Below, piece by piece: positions 22,861-33,422 of a stretch of DNA of 64,000 nt. Position 1 is the first letter of the stretch, and each line of letters opens with the position of its first letter. A model generated the notes under the pieces. The model saw only the letters and a program-made list of their open reading frames with translations. It made no database searches and was not told the origin of the DNA. The stretch lies in contig JAAYEK010000024.1 in NCBI GenBank assembly GCA_012728785.1, forward strand, positions 1-64,000, read 5' to 3'. Made by a program: the position numbers and the translations under genes. The DNA is from Bacillota bacterium (GTDB lineage: Bacteria > Bacillota > UBA4882 > UBA8346).

Positions 22861-23610
22861 ATGGATAGGACCTTATTGAAGTCGTGGTTGAATGCGTTAG
22901 TAAAGGGCGAGAATACTTTAGAGGAGACCCTTCAAAAGCTTACTGGGTTTCCCTACTCGGACTTAGGTTTCGCCAAAATAGATTCCCATCGTAGTTTAAG
23001 GAATGGGAATGCGGAAGTTATATATTGTCCGGGCAAAGAACCGAAACAAGTGGTTGGTATTTTTCAAACCTTGGCTGAGCAAGCTCGAAATGTTATTGCT
23101 ACAAGGGCTAACCCCAAACTCTTTCAAATAGTCAAAACCCAAATACCTGAGGCCCGCTATTTTGAGAAAGCACGAATTATTGCCTTGTGGCGCAATTGTG
23201 AAAAAACAAAAGGAAAAATTGGAATAATCACAGCCGGTACCGCTGATTTAAAAGTAGCAGAAGAAGCGGCGGTTACTGGAGAAATATTAGGAAGCGATGT
23301 CATCCGAATCTATGATGTGGGCGTGGCAGGGATCCATCGTTTGTTTGATCAAAAGGAAACAATTGAAAGTTGCCGGGTTTTGATCGTCGTTGCCGGTATG
23401 GAAGGAGCTTTAGCGAGCGTAGTTGGGGGGCTAGTTGATAAACCAGTTGTGGCCGTCCCGACAAGTATCGGTTATGGGGCTAACTTTCAGGGCTTGGCTC
23501 CTTTATTAAGTATGCTAAATTCTTGCGCCGGAGGAATAGCGGTAGTAAACATTGACAACGGTTTTGGCGCCGGAGTGATGGCGCACCGGATCAATTTGTT
23601 GGGGGAGTAA
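22861..23610 (+). CDS. larB: Nickel-pincer cofactor biosynthesis protein LarB
   Basis: GKIGIITAGTADLKVAEEAAVTGEILG..., VGGLVDKPVVAVPTSIGYGANFQGLAPLLSMLNSCAGGIAVVNIDNGFGAG (PurE-like). Confidence 0.92.
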   Translation: MDRTLLKSWLNALVKGENTLEETLQKLTGFPYSDLGFAKIDSHRSLRNGNAEVIYCPGKEPKQVVGIFQTLAEQARNVIATRANPKLFQIVKTQIPEARYFEKARIIALWRNCEKTKGKIGIITAGTADLKVAEEAAVTGEILGSDVIRIYDVGVAGIHRLFDQKETIESCRVLIVVAGMEGALASVVGGLVDKPVVAVPTSIGYGANFQGLAPLLSMLNSCAGGIAVVNIDNGFGAGVMAHRINLLGE

Positions 23611-23611
23611 A

Positions 23612-24796
23612 ATGAGGATTGCCTACTTAGATTGTCATGCGGGAATAAGCGGCAATATGTTTCTAGGAGCTTTGATTGATCTGGGATACCCTATCGAAAC
23701 ATTGAAAACTGAATTAGGAAAACTAGCCTTACCAATCCCTGAGCTTCAAATTCAAAAGGTTTCAAAAAAAGGAATTAGCGCAACCTGGTTTGATCTGCCA
23801 GTGGCTCATGAAGATCAGCATCGGAATTTGGCTCAAATCTGTGAACTCATTTTGCGGGCCGGATATTCAAGTTCAATTACGGATAACGCCATTGGTTGTT
23901 TTCGGTATCTAGCTGAGGCGGAAGCTAAAATTCACGGGGTCTCTCTTAACGAAGTACACTTCCATGAAGTGGGAGCGGTTGACGCTATTATTGATATAAT
24001 AGGCGCTTGTCTTGGAATAGAATATTTTGAGATAGAAGAACTTTTTGCTTCACCAGTTAGGGTTGGTTTTGGTAGCGTCAAATGCGCTCATGGGGAAATA
24101 CCGGTACCGGCTCCCGCTACCTTTGAATTATTATCAAATTTTGATATTTATATTGGAGAATATGAGGGTGAGTGGACCACACCAACCGGGGCGGCTATTT
24201 TAAAATATTTTGCTAAATCCCATAAAACCATGGCAAATTTTCTTTTAGAAAAAATCGGTTATGGAGCAGGGACTACCGAGCGCGCCATAGCAAATGTGCA
24301 TCGAATTGTCCTCGGAAATTTAGTGGAAGTTGACCAAAAGGATTACCAAGTCATCCTTGAGACCAATATTGATGATTTGAACCCTGAAATGTATGGCTTT
24401 TTAGGAGAGGAATTATTGAAACAAGGGGCGCGGGACTATTATTTTACGCCGATCTATATGAAAAAAGGCCGACCGGGAATATTAGTTACCGTAATTGTAT
24501 CACCGGAGTATGTTCAGAGGATTGAGGACCTATTGTTCAGAGAAACGACGACTCTTGGTATTCGCAAGAAGTTGGTGGAACGAGATTGTTTGATCAGAGA
24601 TTATCGGACTATAAACCTTAAGGGCTATAAGATTCAAATTAAAGTGGCATTGAGAAATGGCGCAATCTTAAAATTTGCTCCGGAATATAATGATTGTTTA
24701 TTAGCAGCTAAAAATTTGAAACAGTCATTAAAACAAATTTACGAAGAAGCTGAATTTCAATATCGAAAAATACTTTATGATGAAGGAAGCTGCTGA
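23612..24796 (+). CDS. larC: Nickel insertion protein LarC (DUF111)
   Basis: MRIAYLDCHAGISGNMFLGALIDLG; HFHEVGAVDAIIDIIG; adjacent to larB. Confidence 0.93.
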   Translation: MRIAYLDCHAGISGNMFLGALIDLGYPIETLKTELGKLALPIPELQIQKVSKKGISATWFDLPVAHEDQHRNLAQICELILRAGYSSSITDNAIGCFRYLAEAEAKIHGVSLNEVHFHEVGAVDAIIDIIGACLGIEYFEIEELFASPVRVGFGSVKCAHGEIPVPAPATFELLSNFDIYIGEYEGEWTTPTGAAILKYFAKSHKTMANFLLEKIGYGAGTTERAIANVHRIVLGNLVEVDQKDYQVILETNIDDLNPEMYGFLGEELLKQGARDYYFTPIYMKKGRPGILVTVIVSPEYVQRIEDLLFRETTTLGIRKKLVERDCLIRDYRTINLKGYKIQIKVALRNGAILKFAPEYNDCLLAAKNLKQSLKQIYEEAEFQYRKILYDEGSC

Positions 24797-24853
24797 TTTA
24801 CGGTGAATTATACATACAGGTCATGAGTTCTAATCCGGAAGGGAGCTGCCTAA

Positions 24854-25354
24854 ATGGACTTGGCGGTAATTAATGAGTGGTGTCAGAATAATTTGTGGAT
24901 GCTATTGCTGGTCAATTTTGTATTGACATTAGAAGTTTTGATTTTGTTTGTCGTTACCCATAAAAGATTAGAAAGATATCGCTATCTATTCAAAGGTAAT
25001 GAGGACCGAGATTTAGAATCGGTATTAATTAATTTGTCTGAAAAATCACATCAACTTAACACTAATTTGTCCAGATTAGAAGAACAGGTTGCCGGCAATC
25101 AGGTTCGTGAAGAAATGCATCTCCAAAATTGGGCGTTGATTCGCTTCAAAGCTTTTCAAAACACCGGCAGTGACCAAAGTTTTGCCTTGGCGTTATTAGA
25201 TGCCGCTGGTGACGGCGTGGTTATCAGTAGCCTCTTTGGCAGGGATGAGTCGAGAGTATATTGCAAGCCGGTTGAACAGGGGCAATCGATCTATCCACTT
25301 ACTGATGAAGAAAAAGAAGCGATTACTACCGCTTTGGGGAAAACAAACAAATGA
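24854..25354 (+). CDS. DUF4446-like membrane-anchored protein
   Basis: N-terminal TM, coiled coil, SFALALLDAAGDGVVISSLFGRDESRVYCKPVEQGQS. Confidence 0.75.
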   Translation: MDLAVINEWCQNNLWMLLLVNFVLTLEVLILFVVTHKRLERYRYLFKGNEDRDLESVLINLSEKSHQLNTNLSRLEEQVAGNQVREEMHLQNWALIRFKAFQNTGSDQSFALALLDAAGDGVVISSLFGRDESRVYCKPVEQGQSIYPLTDEEKEAITTALGKTNK

Positions 25355-25485
25355 ATTGAAAGATGTATTTTTGGAATATAGCAGGAAAAACTCTAATATG
25401 TGTCGAATATCTTAAAATACTCTTAAAAATTGTTACAATTTGATTTTTTAGGAGACAGGTTTCAGTATTTTGGAGGTGTTTTTCC

Positions 25486-26448
25486 TTGCGCAAGTTTAGA
25501 AAGTACATAAAACAAAAATGCGGCAAAGGCTTTACCTTTTTAGTTGTGCCTAATTCACCGGGGGCGGTTCGAAGTTGTGCTATTCCATTTTCTGCTGCTC
25601 TTTTGATCTTTGGAATAATTGTTTTTAATATATATATTTTTGTTGGTTACACCACTCAAATTTGGGAAATCCAACGTTATCGTCATGAAATACGAGAAAA
25701 AAATTCTTGGATTTCAAAGTTGGAAAAAGAACAACGTGAAGTACAACCTACGCTTAAACGCAGCTATCAGATAGCGGCGGAACTCAGTCGCCTTAAGGTG
25801 GAAAGGGAAAAGCTATTAAGTTCATGGAAAGCTATCCAGCAAAAGGGAGGACGAGTTGCCACCACTACTAGTCGGGGAGTTGTATTTCGGCCAAGACCCT
25901 ATACGATAAATTCTATTGGGGAAGCATCTACAACAGAAATTAAAACAGATTTGATGGAATTGCAGAATAATTTAAATCAGATCGATGAATTTATTAAAAC
26001 AGAACAAGAATCACAACAGGAGTTGTTAAGCGATTTTATCGCCTATGAAAGAAAACTAGATCATACCCCTTCAATTTGGCCGGTTTCGTCGTTTGTCATA
26101 TCCGGTTTTGGGACAAGGTTCCATCCGGTTCATCATCGATACATAACTCATACCGGTGTTGATTTAAAAGCCAAGTATACTAAGATTAAAGCAACCGCAG
26201 ATGGAGTGGTTGAATTCTCCGGTTATCAGGGCGGCTATGGATATGTGATCATTATTAATCATAGCTATGGCTATAAAACCCTGTATGCGCATAATTCAAA
26301 ATTATTAGTGACTAAAGGGCAAAAAGTGACTAAAGGACAAAAGATTAGCATCTCCGGTAATAGCGGCGTTAGCACCGGGCCCCATCTCCATTATGAGGTT
26401 AGAATAAATAATGTTCCTGTAAATCCAGTAATGTTTTTAAAGAATTAG
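25486..26448 (+). CDS. M23-family peptidase, membrane anchored
   Basis: GFGTRFHPVHHRYITHTGVDLKA...HSYGYKTLYAHNSKLLV...GVSTGPHLHYEVR. Confidence 0.93.
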   Translation: MRKFRKYIKQKCGKGFTFLVVPNSPGAVRSCAIPFSAALLIFGIIVFNIYIFVGYTTQIWEIQRYRHEIREKNSWISKLEKEQREVQPTLKRSYQIAAELSRLKVEREKLLSSWKAIQQKGGRVATTTSRGVVFRPRPYTINSIGEASTTEIKTDLMELQNNLNQIDEFIKTEQESQQELLSDFIAYERKLDHTPSIWPVSSFVISGFGTRFHPVHHRYITHTGVDLKAKYTKIKATADGVVEFSGYQGGYGYVIIINHSYGYKTLYAHNSKLLVTKGQKVTKGQKISISGNSGVSTGPHLHYEVRINNVPVNPVMFLKN

Positions 26449-26461
26449 CGGGGAGGTCAAC

Positions 26462-26902
26462 ATGATTTCAAAGAGTAAAGAGGTTTCAACAACAAATACC
26501 AGAAAGGTCGATACGGTAATTGGGAAGGAATCCAGCTTCAAAGGTAATTTGGAAGCGCCTGGCGGTTCAATTAGAATTGATGGATATTTTGAAGGTGAAT
26601 TACACATTGGCGGAGATTTAATTGTTGGTGAGAGCGGAATTGTAGTAGGGAATGTAGTTGCCAAAAACGTAATCATTGCCGGGGAGATAAAAGGAACGAT
26701 TGAGGCCCGTGGAAAGATGGAATTAGCTCCTTCGGCTAAAGTTATAGGTGATTCTAAAATGATAACTTTAGTAATTGAGGATGGCGCATATTTACAAGGA
26801 ATGTGCGCGCCTTTACCAAAGGGCGACTTAAAAGAAAGAGGAAAGTTACTTCGCGTCGATACACCGGAGGAAGTAGCTGCAGTAAAATTAAAAACTCCTT
26901 AA
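26462..26902 (+). CDS. Bactofilin (polymer-forming cytoskeletal protein)
   Basis: GKESSFKGNLEAPGGSIRIDGYFEGELHIGGDLIVGESGIVVGNVVAKNVIIAGEIKG. Confidence 0.93.
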   Translation: MISKSKEVSTTNTRKVDTVIGKESSFKGNLEAPGGSIRIDGYFEGELHIGGDLIVGESGIVVGNVVAKNVIIAGEIKGTIEARGKMELAPSAKVIGDSKMITLVIEDGAYLQGMCAPLPKGDLKERGKLLRVDTPEEVAAVKLKTP

Positions 26903-27112
26903 TAGGGGGTTTTTTATTAATGGTGATGAAGTAGGGTTGATTAGAAAATTTAAATCAGCCCTATTTTTATTTAGTTGATCGCGTCTGAATTGCAAATATT
27001 GATTGCATCAACTTTCTGTTCAACTCCTGCTTCAGGGGATGAATGGATCGGAAGTATTTATTTCGAGCCAGAAATAATAACTTTAGAACTAGACGTCTAC
27101 TGAAAAATATTT

Positions 27113-27889
27113 CTAAACAATGAATAAGAAGCGATCCGGGCGGGCTGTTTCGCACCATATTTCTTCAATGATTATTGGTTGGTCAATAGGTTCATCAGCT
27201 GATAGTTCTATGATAACTTTAGGAGATTGCGATGACGCGACGGAGACGCGGATCGGATTGAATACAGGTTTACCGATGAGATCATTAATAGTTGATAATA
27301 GCTTGCTGCAATTACTTTGATAAAATTGGCTAACCCTTTCTATGTAATTAATGGTTTCAGTGATCCGGGGGACTCGACCTAGTCTAGCTACTCGGGTAGG
27401 GCCGGCATTATAAGCAGCTAAAATTAATTCAAATTGTTCAAATCGGCGGTATAGATCCTGTAAGTAGCGGGTCCCTGCGTGGATGTTTTGCTGGATATCA
27501 AAGGGATTTGATATTTTCATTATCCGGGATACGCAGGAGGTAATTTGCATTAAGCCACGGGCTTCACAAGGAGAAACGGCTTTGGGGCGAAAAGAAGATT
27601 CGGCTGCAATCACACTGGCAATTAATAAAGGATCGATCTTTGTAGCCTGGGATTCTTGAATGATTGTGGTAATGATTAGATCCTTATCTTCAAGTGAAAG
27701 CCTGGGGTTGAATTTGGTAATCATTTGGTCAATTATCTTCATTTGTATGGTTTCCGGATGAAAGGTAATTACGGGGTTATTAACCATAGGGGGGGCCAAT
27801 ATTTGGGATGCTAAAATGGTAGAGCACCCAAATAAGGTAACAGTCAAAACGAAGGTGGTAATCAAAATCTTTTTAGTAGTAATGAACAT
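27113..27889 (-). CDS. Lytic transglycosylase (SLT domain), possible lipoprotein
   Basis: ESQATKIDPLLIASVIAAESSFRPKAVSPCEARGLMQI...AAYNAGPTRVARLG; N-terminal LFGC. Confidence 0.9.
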   Translation of the reverse strand: MFITTKKILITTFVLTVTLFGCSTILASQILAPPMVNNPVITFHPETIQMKIIDQMITKFNPRLSLEDKDLIITTIIQESQATKIDPLLIASVIAAESSFRPKAVSPCEARGLMQITSCVSRIMKISNPFDIQQNIHAGTRYLQDLYRRFEQFELILAAYNAGPTRVARLGRVPRITETINYIERVSQFYQSNCSKLLSTINDLIGKPVFNPIRVSVASSQSPKVIIELSADEPIDQPIIIEEIWCETARPDRFLFIV

Positions 27890-28080
27890 GATTTCCCTCC
27901 TAATTTTGAGAGGCTAGAGTTGCTAGTATATTTTCAAAGCTTAGTTATTAATGCTATTTGTGCTTCACTTTTTAAAGTATTGGATAAAATAGCAATTATT
28001 ATACATAAAAATTTTTAAAAAAATTCGATACATTAGAATATCAAAAAAAAGTAGCATCCAAATCTCAGCCCATCTAAATT

Positions 28081-28108
28081 AAAAAACCGGGACGGTTGCC
28101 CGGTTTTA
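28081..28108 (-). terminator. Terminator of gcv operon
   Basis: AAAACCGGGC-AACC-GTCCCGGTTTTTT on minus strand. Confidence 0.75.
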
Positions 28109-28132
28109 GAAATCATTAACGATAATTAGTTA

Positions 28133-29587
28133 TCAAGAGGGGGTCCAAGTTAATCGGGGTGTTCGGGCCGCTAGTGTTTCATCGACTCTAGAGACAGACA
28201 TGCGGTGAGGAGCGGATGTTAATAGTTCAGGGTCTGACTTGGCCTCCTCGGAAATTTGAATTAAAGTTTTTAAAAAGCGGTCCAAGGTTTCTTTACTTTC
28301 TGTTTCAGTCGGCTCAATCATCATAGCTTCTTCTACAATTAACGGGAAGTAAATGGTTGGAGGATGGTAACCAAAATCAATTAAGCGTTTGGCTACATCT
28401 AGAGCACGAATTCCGTGGGCTTTAAGATTAACAGCGGACAAAATAAATTCATGCATACAATTACGGTTATAAGGTATATGAAAAAAATTGCTTAGTTCGG
28501 CCCGGAGATAATTAGCGTTTAAAATTGCATCTTGACTTGCTTGAGCCAATCCTTCGGTACCAAGAGCATAAATATAGGCTAACGCTTTAATGAGAACTGA
28601 ATAATTACCATAAAAACCAAGCATCTTACCGATGGTCAGAGGCCGATCATAATTCCACGAATAGATACCGGATTTCGACTCTAAAACCGGAACCGGTAAA
28701 AAATCCGATAAAAAGCTCTTAACTCCAACGGGTCCGGCGCCGGGTCCACCACCACCATGGGGTGTGGAGAAGGTTTTATGGAGGTTTAAATGGACTAAGT
28801 CAAATCCCATATCCCCAGGTCGGGTAAGACCAAGAATCGCATTTAAGTTAGCACCGTCATAATAGAGTAAACTGCCGTTTTGATGGACCAGATCGGCAAT
28901 GGATTTAATATTTTTTTCAAAAAGGCCAAGAGTATTAGGGTTGGTTAACATCAAAGCGGCGATCTCGGAGTTTAATAAGGATTTTAAATGATCAAGATCT
29001 ACTAAACCCTCAGTATCACAATTGACGCCTATAGTTTCAAATCCGGCCATTGCAGCACTGGCCGGATTAGTACCATGGGCGGAGACGGGAACCAAGACTT
29101 TAGTTCGCTGTTTCTCACCGCGCTCTTTTAGATAGGATTGAATAATTAACATAGCGGTGAGTTCACCATGGGCGCCGGCTGCAGGTTGAAGCGTAAAATA
29201 GTCCATGCCAGTAATTTCGGATAAAGCTTGTTCTAGCTCGAATAAGAGAGCCAGATGACCCTGGCAACTTTCTTCCGGCCATAAGGGATGGCTAACCTTA
29301 ACTTCGGGGAGGGAGGCAAGGTCTTCATTTATTTTAGGGTTATACTTCATTGTGCATGACCCTAAAGGGTAGAAACCATTGTCAACCCCATGGTTTAAAG
29401 AAGACAAATTAGTATAATGCCTTACGATATCAATCTCAGCTAATTCTGGGAAACCCAAAGGGGATTTTCTTAGTAAATCCGGGGAAAGGGACTGCGCCGG
29501 GTTAAATGAAGGGACTTCGGACTTTGGTAAAAACCAGCCCCGTTTACCAGGAGTTGATTTTTCAAAGCTAAGTAGGGTTGATGTCAT
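28133..29587 (-). CDS. gcvPB: Glycine dehydrogenase (decarboxylating) subunit 2
   Basis: YPLGSCTMKYNPKINE; HLNLHKTFSTPHGGGGPGAGPVGV PLP-lysine motif. Confidence 0.97.
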   Translation of the reverse strand: MTSTLLSFEKSTPGKRGWFLPKSEVPSFNPAQSLSPDLLRKSPLGFPELAEIDIVRHYTNLSSLNHGVDNGFYPLGSCTMKYNPKINEDLASLPEVKVSHPLWPEESCQGHLALLFELEQALSEITGMDYFTLQPAAGAHGELTAMLIIQSYLKERGEKQRTKVLVPVSAHGTNPASAAMAGFETIGVNCDTEGLVDLDHLKSLLNSEIAALMLTNPNTLGLFEKNIKSIADLVHQNGSLLYYDGANLNAILGLTRPGDMGFDLVHLNLHKTFSTPHGGGGPGAGPVGVKSFLSDFLPVPVLESKSGIYSWNYDRPLTIGKMLGFYGNYSVLIKALAYIYALGTEGLAQASQDAILNANYLRAELSNFFHIPYNRNCMHEFILSAVNLKAHGIRALDVAKRLIDFGYHPPTIYFPLIVEEAMMIEPTETESKETLDRFLKTLIQISEEAKSDPELLTSAPHRMSVSRVDETLAARTPRLTWTPS

Positions 29588-30921
29588 AATAAACCTCCTA
29601 ACTCTGTGACGAAATTATCTAACTCTGCTTTGGTAAAGATCTCAGTAGCGCAGATTAATAAGGTATCATTTAAATCAGAATATAATTCTCCCAAGTCCGG
29701 TCCGGGCACGATCCCCTTTTGAAGTAGTTTGGGTAAATAAAAGGAGACCGATTGGGGGAGTTTGATGGGAAATTCGATAAAAAAGGGTGCTTCATAAAGA
29801 GGTTGTAATCCAAGATTTACTAATTGGGTATAGAGATAATGGGCGTTGTTATAAGCCCGGGACGCTGTATCTTTAAAACCATCCGGGCCTAAGGTCGATA
29901 AGTATATACTGGTTCGTAAGGCGCATAATGCTTGATTGGAGCAAATGTTGGAAGTGGCCTTTTCACGCCGGATATGTTGCTCTCTGGTTTGTAGGGTCAA
30001 AACAAAGCAGCGTTTTCCTTGATGATCGATGGTTTCACCAACTAATCTTCCGGGCATTTTTCTTAAAAAACGCTCGGACGCAGCAATCATTCCTAAATTG
30101 GGCCCGCCATAAGAGATGGGATTTCCTAAAGGTTGTCCTTCTGCAACTACAATATCGGCCCCTAACTTACCCGGTGCTTCTAATATTCCCAATAGAAGGG
30201 GGTGAACATAACAAATAACTAAAGTGCCATTAGCTTTAGCAATATTAATTAGCTCTCTGTAATCCTCGACTATTCCGAAAAAATTGGGGTTTTGGATGAC
30301 CAAGGCAGCAGTCGGGTCAGCTAATGATTTCTTTAAAGCCTGTAAGTCGATTAAGCCGTTTTGGTGGGGTAAAGAGACCAGTTCGATACCTAAAGGTTTT
30401 GTGTAAGTGAGTAAGATCTGTTTTAAAATAGGATTAAGAGTGCTGGGAATTAAAAAACGCTTTAGCTTGGTTTCTTTGGCAACCATTAAGACTGATTCCG
30501 CTAAAGCGGTTGGGCCGTCATATAAGGAAGCATTGGTCACGGGAAGACCAAAAAGGCCTGCAGTCAAAGTCTGATACTCAAAAATTGCTTGTAAAAACCC
30601 CTGGGAGATTTCCGGTTGGTAAGGAGTATAGGCGGTGTAAAATTCGGAACGATTGGCTAAATGGTCAACTAATGTAGGTATAAAATGTTGATAAGCTCCT
30701 GCTCCAAGAAATGATAGGGAAATATGTTGATTGAGGCTTAAAAATGCTTCAAATTTTCGGCGGAGTTCAACTTCGGACAATGCCGTCTGAAGATTTAGAG
30801 AGCGGCATAGGCGGAGCTCATCTGGAATATCAGTTATTAAATCATCAAAGGAAGTCACTCCAATCCTAGCTAACATTACCTGCCGTTCCCTGTCGGTAAG
30901 AGGTAGATAAGGATGGCTCAT
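29584..30921 (-). CDS. gcvPA: Glycine dehydrogenase (decarboxylating) subunit 1
   Basis: SFLGAGAYQHFIPTLVDHLANRSEFYTAYTPYQPEISQGFLQAIFEYQT. Confidence 0.97.
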   Translation of the reverse strand: MSHPYLPLTDRERQVMLARIGVTSFDDLITDIPDELRLCRSLNLQTALSEVELRRKFEAFLSLNQHISLSFLGAGAYQHFIPTLVDHLANRSEFYTAYTPYQPEISQGFLQAIFEYQTLTAGLFGLPVTNASLYDGPTALAESVLMVAKETKLKRFLIPSTLNPILKQILLTYTKPLGIELVSLPHQNGLIDLQALKKSLADPTAALVIQNPNFFGIVEDYRELINIAKANGTLVICYVHPLLLGILEAPGKLGADIVVAEGQPLGNPISYGGPNLGMIAASERFLRKMPGRLVGETIDHQGKRCFVLTLQTREQHIRREKATSNICSNQALCALRTSIYLSTLGPDGFKDTASRAYNNAHYLYTQLVNLGLQPLYEAPFFIEFPIKLPQSVSFYLPKLLQKGIVPGPDLGELYSDLNDTLLICATEIFTKAELDNFVTELGGLL

Positions 30922-32024
30922 ATTTTGCTAACTCCTTTCGAACGAGAATAAAACGGTAATTTTATTGTTTCAGCCTGAAGAATTTTGCCTCTGATATCAA
31001 TGAAAAGCTGAAGGTTAGGTTGGGCATATGCAGTTTCGACTAAAGCCATAGCCAAGTTCCGGTTTAAAGTAGGGGAATAACTACCGGATGTAACCAAACC
31101 AATTTCTTTGTCATTATTTAACACCCGATAACCTGAACGGGGTATGCCACGGTCAATCATACGCAGACCAATTAAGCTACGTTCCACTCCCTCGCGGATT
31201 TCTTTCTCAAGTTGCTCCTTCCCAAGAAAAATTGGTTTTTCAAATTTAACAAATCGCTTTAAACCGGCCTCAAGTGGAGAGATAGTCTCTGAAAGCTCGT
31301 TTCCATATAAAGGGAGTCCGGCTTCAAATCTTAAAGTATCCCGGGCCCCAAGTCCAGCAGGGGTAATTCCAAAGGGTGCGCCTGTTTCCATCAATACTTC
31401 CCAAAGATGAACCGCTTGATCAGGCCGGAGATAAATTTCAAAACCGTCCTCGCCGGTATAGCCAGTCCGAGAAATTAAAACGGAACAACCAGCTATATCC
31501 TGATTGTCTAAAAATTGATAATGCCCCAAAGACGCTAGGGGCGTTTTGGTTAAAAGGCTTAGGACCGAAAGAGAGTTAGGGCCTTGAACTGCTAGTTGGG
31601 ATATTTCTGCGGATAAGTCAGTAAGTTTAACTTGATATCTTGAGGAATAATGGCTGAGAAAATCAAAATCTTGGTTAAGATTGGATGCGTTAACCACCAA
31701 TAAATACTGTTCGGTGTTGAAAGCGTAAACCAATAGGTCGTCGACAGTCCCACCGGATTCAAAACAAAGAGGTGAATAACGAATAGTTTTCGGCTGTAAT
31801 CCACTAATTTGATTGGTAAGCACAAAGTCTAAGAAAGAAAGGGCCCCAGGACCTTCAACTAAAATTTCTCCCATATGAGAAACATCAAATAGCCCCACTT
31901 GAGTACGAACCGCTTGATGTTCCTGGATGATACTTGAAAATTGAACCGGTAAGGCCCATCCGTGAAAGTCCACAATTTTGGGGTTATATTTGTGGTAAAT
32001 AGAATAGAGCGATGTGGAATTCAT
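30918..32024 (-). CDS. gcvT: Aminomethyltransferase (glycine cleavage T protein)
   Basis: VGLFDVSHMGEILVEG; LISRTGYTGEDGFEIYL; LGARDTLRFEAGLPLYGNEL. Confidence 0.97.
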   Translation of the reverse strand: MNSTSLYSIYHKYNPKIVDFHGWALPVQFSSIIQEHQAVRTQVGLFDVSHMGEILVEGPGALSFLDFVLTNQISGLQPKTIRYSPLCFESGGTVDDLLVYAFNTEQYLLVVNASNLNQDFDFLSHYSSRYQVKLTDLSAEISQLAVQGPNSLSVLSLLTKTPLASLGHYQFLDNQDIAGCSVLISRTGYTGEDGFEIYLRPDQAVHLWEVLMETGAPFGITPAGLGARDTLRFEAGLPLYGNELSETISPLEAGLKRFVKFEKPIFLGKEQLEKEIREGVERSLIGLRMIDRGIPRSGYRVLNNDKEIGLVTSGSYSPTLNRNLAMALVETAYAQPNLQLFIDIRGKILQAETIKLPFYSRSKGVSKI

Positions 32025-32193
32025 AATTTACTCCTTTCTAAAAATAAAGACAGGGAAAAGGATGCTCTTTAACCCTGTCCCCTGTCCGGTTACCAGAGGA
32101 ATTCCTACGAATCGTAGCCCCCTTGCGTAACAACTATTAAGATAAAATACAATGTTTAGAAGAATAATTCGCTACAGACCTATAGTTTCCTTT

Positions 32194-32604
32194 TTATTTA
32201 GATTTATTGCTAATACTATGAAGATGGGATAAATTAAGAAGCCATGCGCCACTATAAGACAGTAAACCGATGCTGATTGGAAATAAAAAAACTAATAAGC
32301 AATCACGGATACTTGATAGGGAAGTAAAAGAAAAATAGGAAATAATAAGAGGAGCATAGCCAATTAGCGAAAAGGTAATTGGGAATATCCAATTGAACTG
32401 ATGGTTAAAGGAAGGTGTCGAACGGAAAGCAAATATTACCGTCAAAACAGGACTAAGAACTAACAAGGAATAGAAAAACCAAGGAATTATATTGAGAATA
32501 AACGGTGCTTTTAAAGCGATTAGAAAGAAGTTAATCGGTAAAACAATTAACAATGAATGATAAATGAAAACGATGAGTAAATTTTTTACAATTTGACTGG
32601 TCAA
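32194..32604 (-). CDS. Hypothetical membrane protein
   Basis: 136 aa with several predicted TM segments; no family recognised. Confidence 0.5.
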   Translation of the reverse strand: MTSQIVKNLLIVFIYHSLLIVLPINFFLIALKAPFILNIIPWFFYSLLVLSPVLTVIFAFRSTPSFNHQFNWIFPITFSLIGYAPLIISYFSFTSLSSIRDCLLVFLFPISIGLLSYSGAWLLNLSHLHSISNKSK

Positions 32605-32765
32605 GGCTTCACCCCCTATTGATCTATTCGGTTTTTTGAGATATAGAACAGGAGTCCGATCTGATAAAAACCGATGAAAAGCAATAATATTTTTTTAATC
32701 GACGGATATTTAGGAGGAGATCACTTCATAATATAGTTATCAACTTTTGTTAAGGAAGTGGAAAG

Positions 32766-33374
32766 ATGAAAGCATTTAAAATCATGATTGGATTAGTTAT
32801 AACTCTTTGGGGTGTCTTGTTCTTTTCCAAGATGGCGTCAGCGGATTGGACTTACACGGTTCGGAGGGGAGATTCGCTATATAAAATATCTCGCCGTACC
32901 GGTGTCTCCGTAGCGGCCCTTAGGCGTCGGAACGGGATTTGGACCAATTTGCTGCGCATCAGGCAAAGAATAATCATCCCAACAGTTAGAAGTAGAGTAG
33001 CCAAAAGAAGGCCAACCCGTTATTCAGGTGATATAAACTTATTGGCTAAAGTTATTCATGCTGAAGCCGGCGCCGAATCTTATACAGGAAAAGTCGCTGT
33101 TGGTGGGGTTATCTTAAATAGAGTTCAAAATCCAAGGTTTCCCCAAACCATAGCTGGTGTTGTTTATCAACCACATGCCTTTGAATCAGTAAGTAACGGT
33201 ATAGTCAACCGTCCGGCAAGTCGAGAGTCTATGAAAGCAGCGCGGGACGCATTAAATGGCTGGGATCCTTCCGGAGGAGCAATCTATTTCTTTAATCCTG
33301 CCAAGACAAGAAACCGTTGGATCTGGGGCCGCCGGATCATTAATCGATTAGGAAAACATGTATTTGCTATCTAG
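32766..33374 (+). CDS. Cell wall hydrolase, LysM + SleB (hydrolase_2)
   Basis: YTVRRGDSLYKISRRTGVSVAALRRRNG (LysM); LLAKVIHAEAGAESYTGKVAVGGVILNRVQNPRFP. Confidence 0.92.
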   Translation: MKAFKIMIGLVITLWGVLFFSKMASADWTYTVRRGDSLYKISRRTGVSVAALRRRNGIWTNLLRIRQRIIIPTVRSRVAKRRPTRYSGDINLLAKVIHAEAGAESYTGKVAVGGVILNRVQNPRFPQTIAGVVYQPHAFESVSNGIVNRPASRESMKAARDALNGWDPSGGAIYFFNPAKTRNRWIWGRRIINRLGKHVFAI

Positions 33375-33422
33375 GCGGTTTATCAGAATTGATGTTGATA
33401 AGCTTTACGAGTACAAACATGG

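Noticed and set aside
32025-32160. Glycine riboswitch upstream of gcvT
   Set aside because: No match by eye to the conserved glycine aptamer core; only a terminator-like hairpin is supportable.
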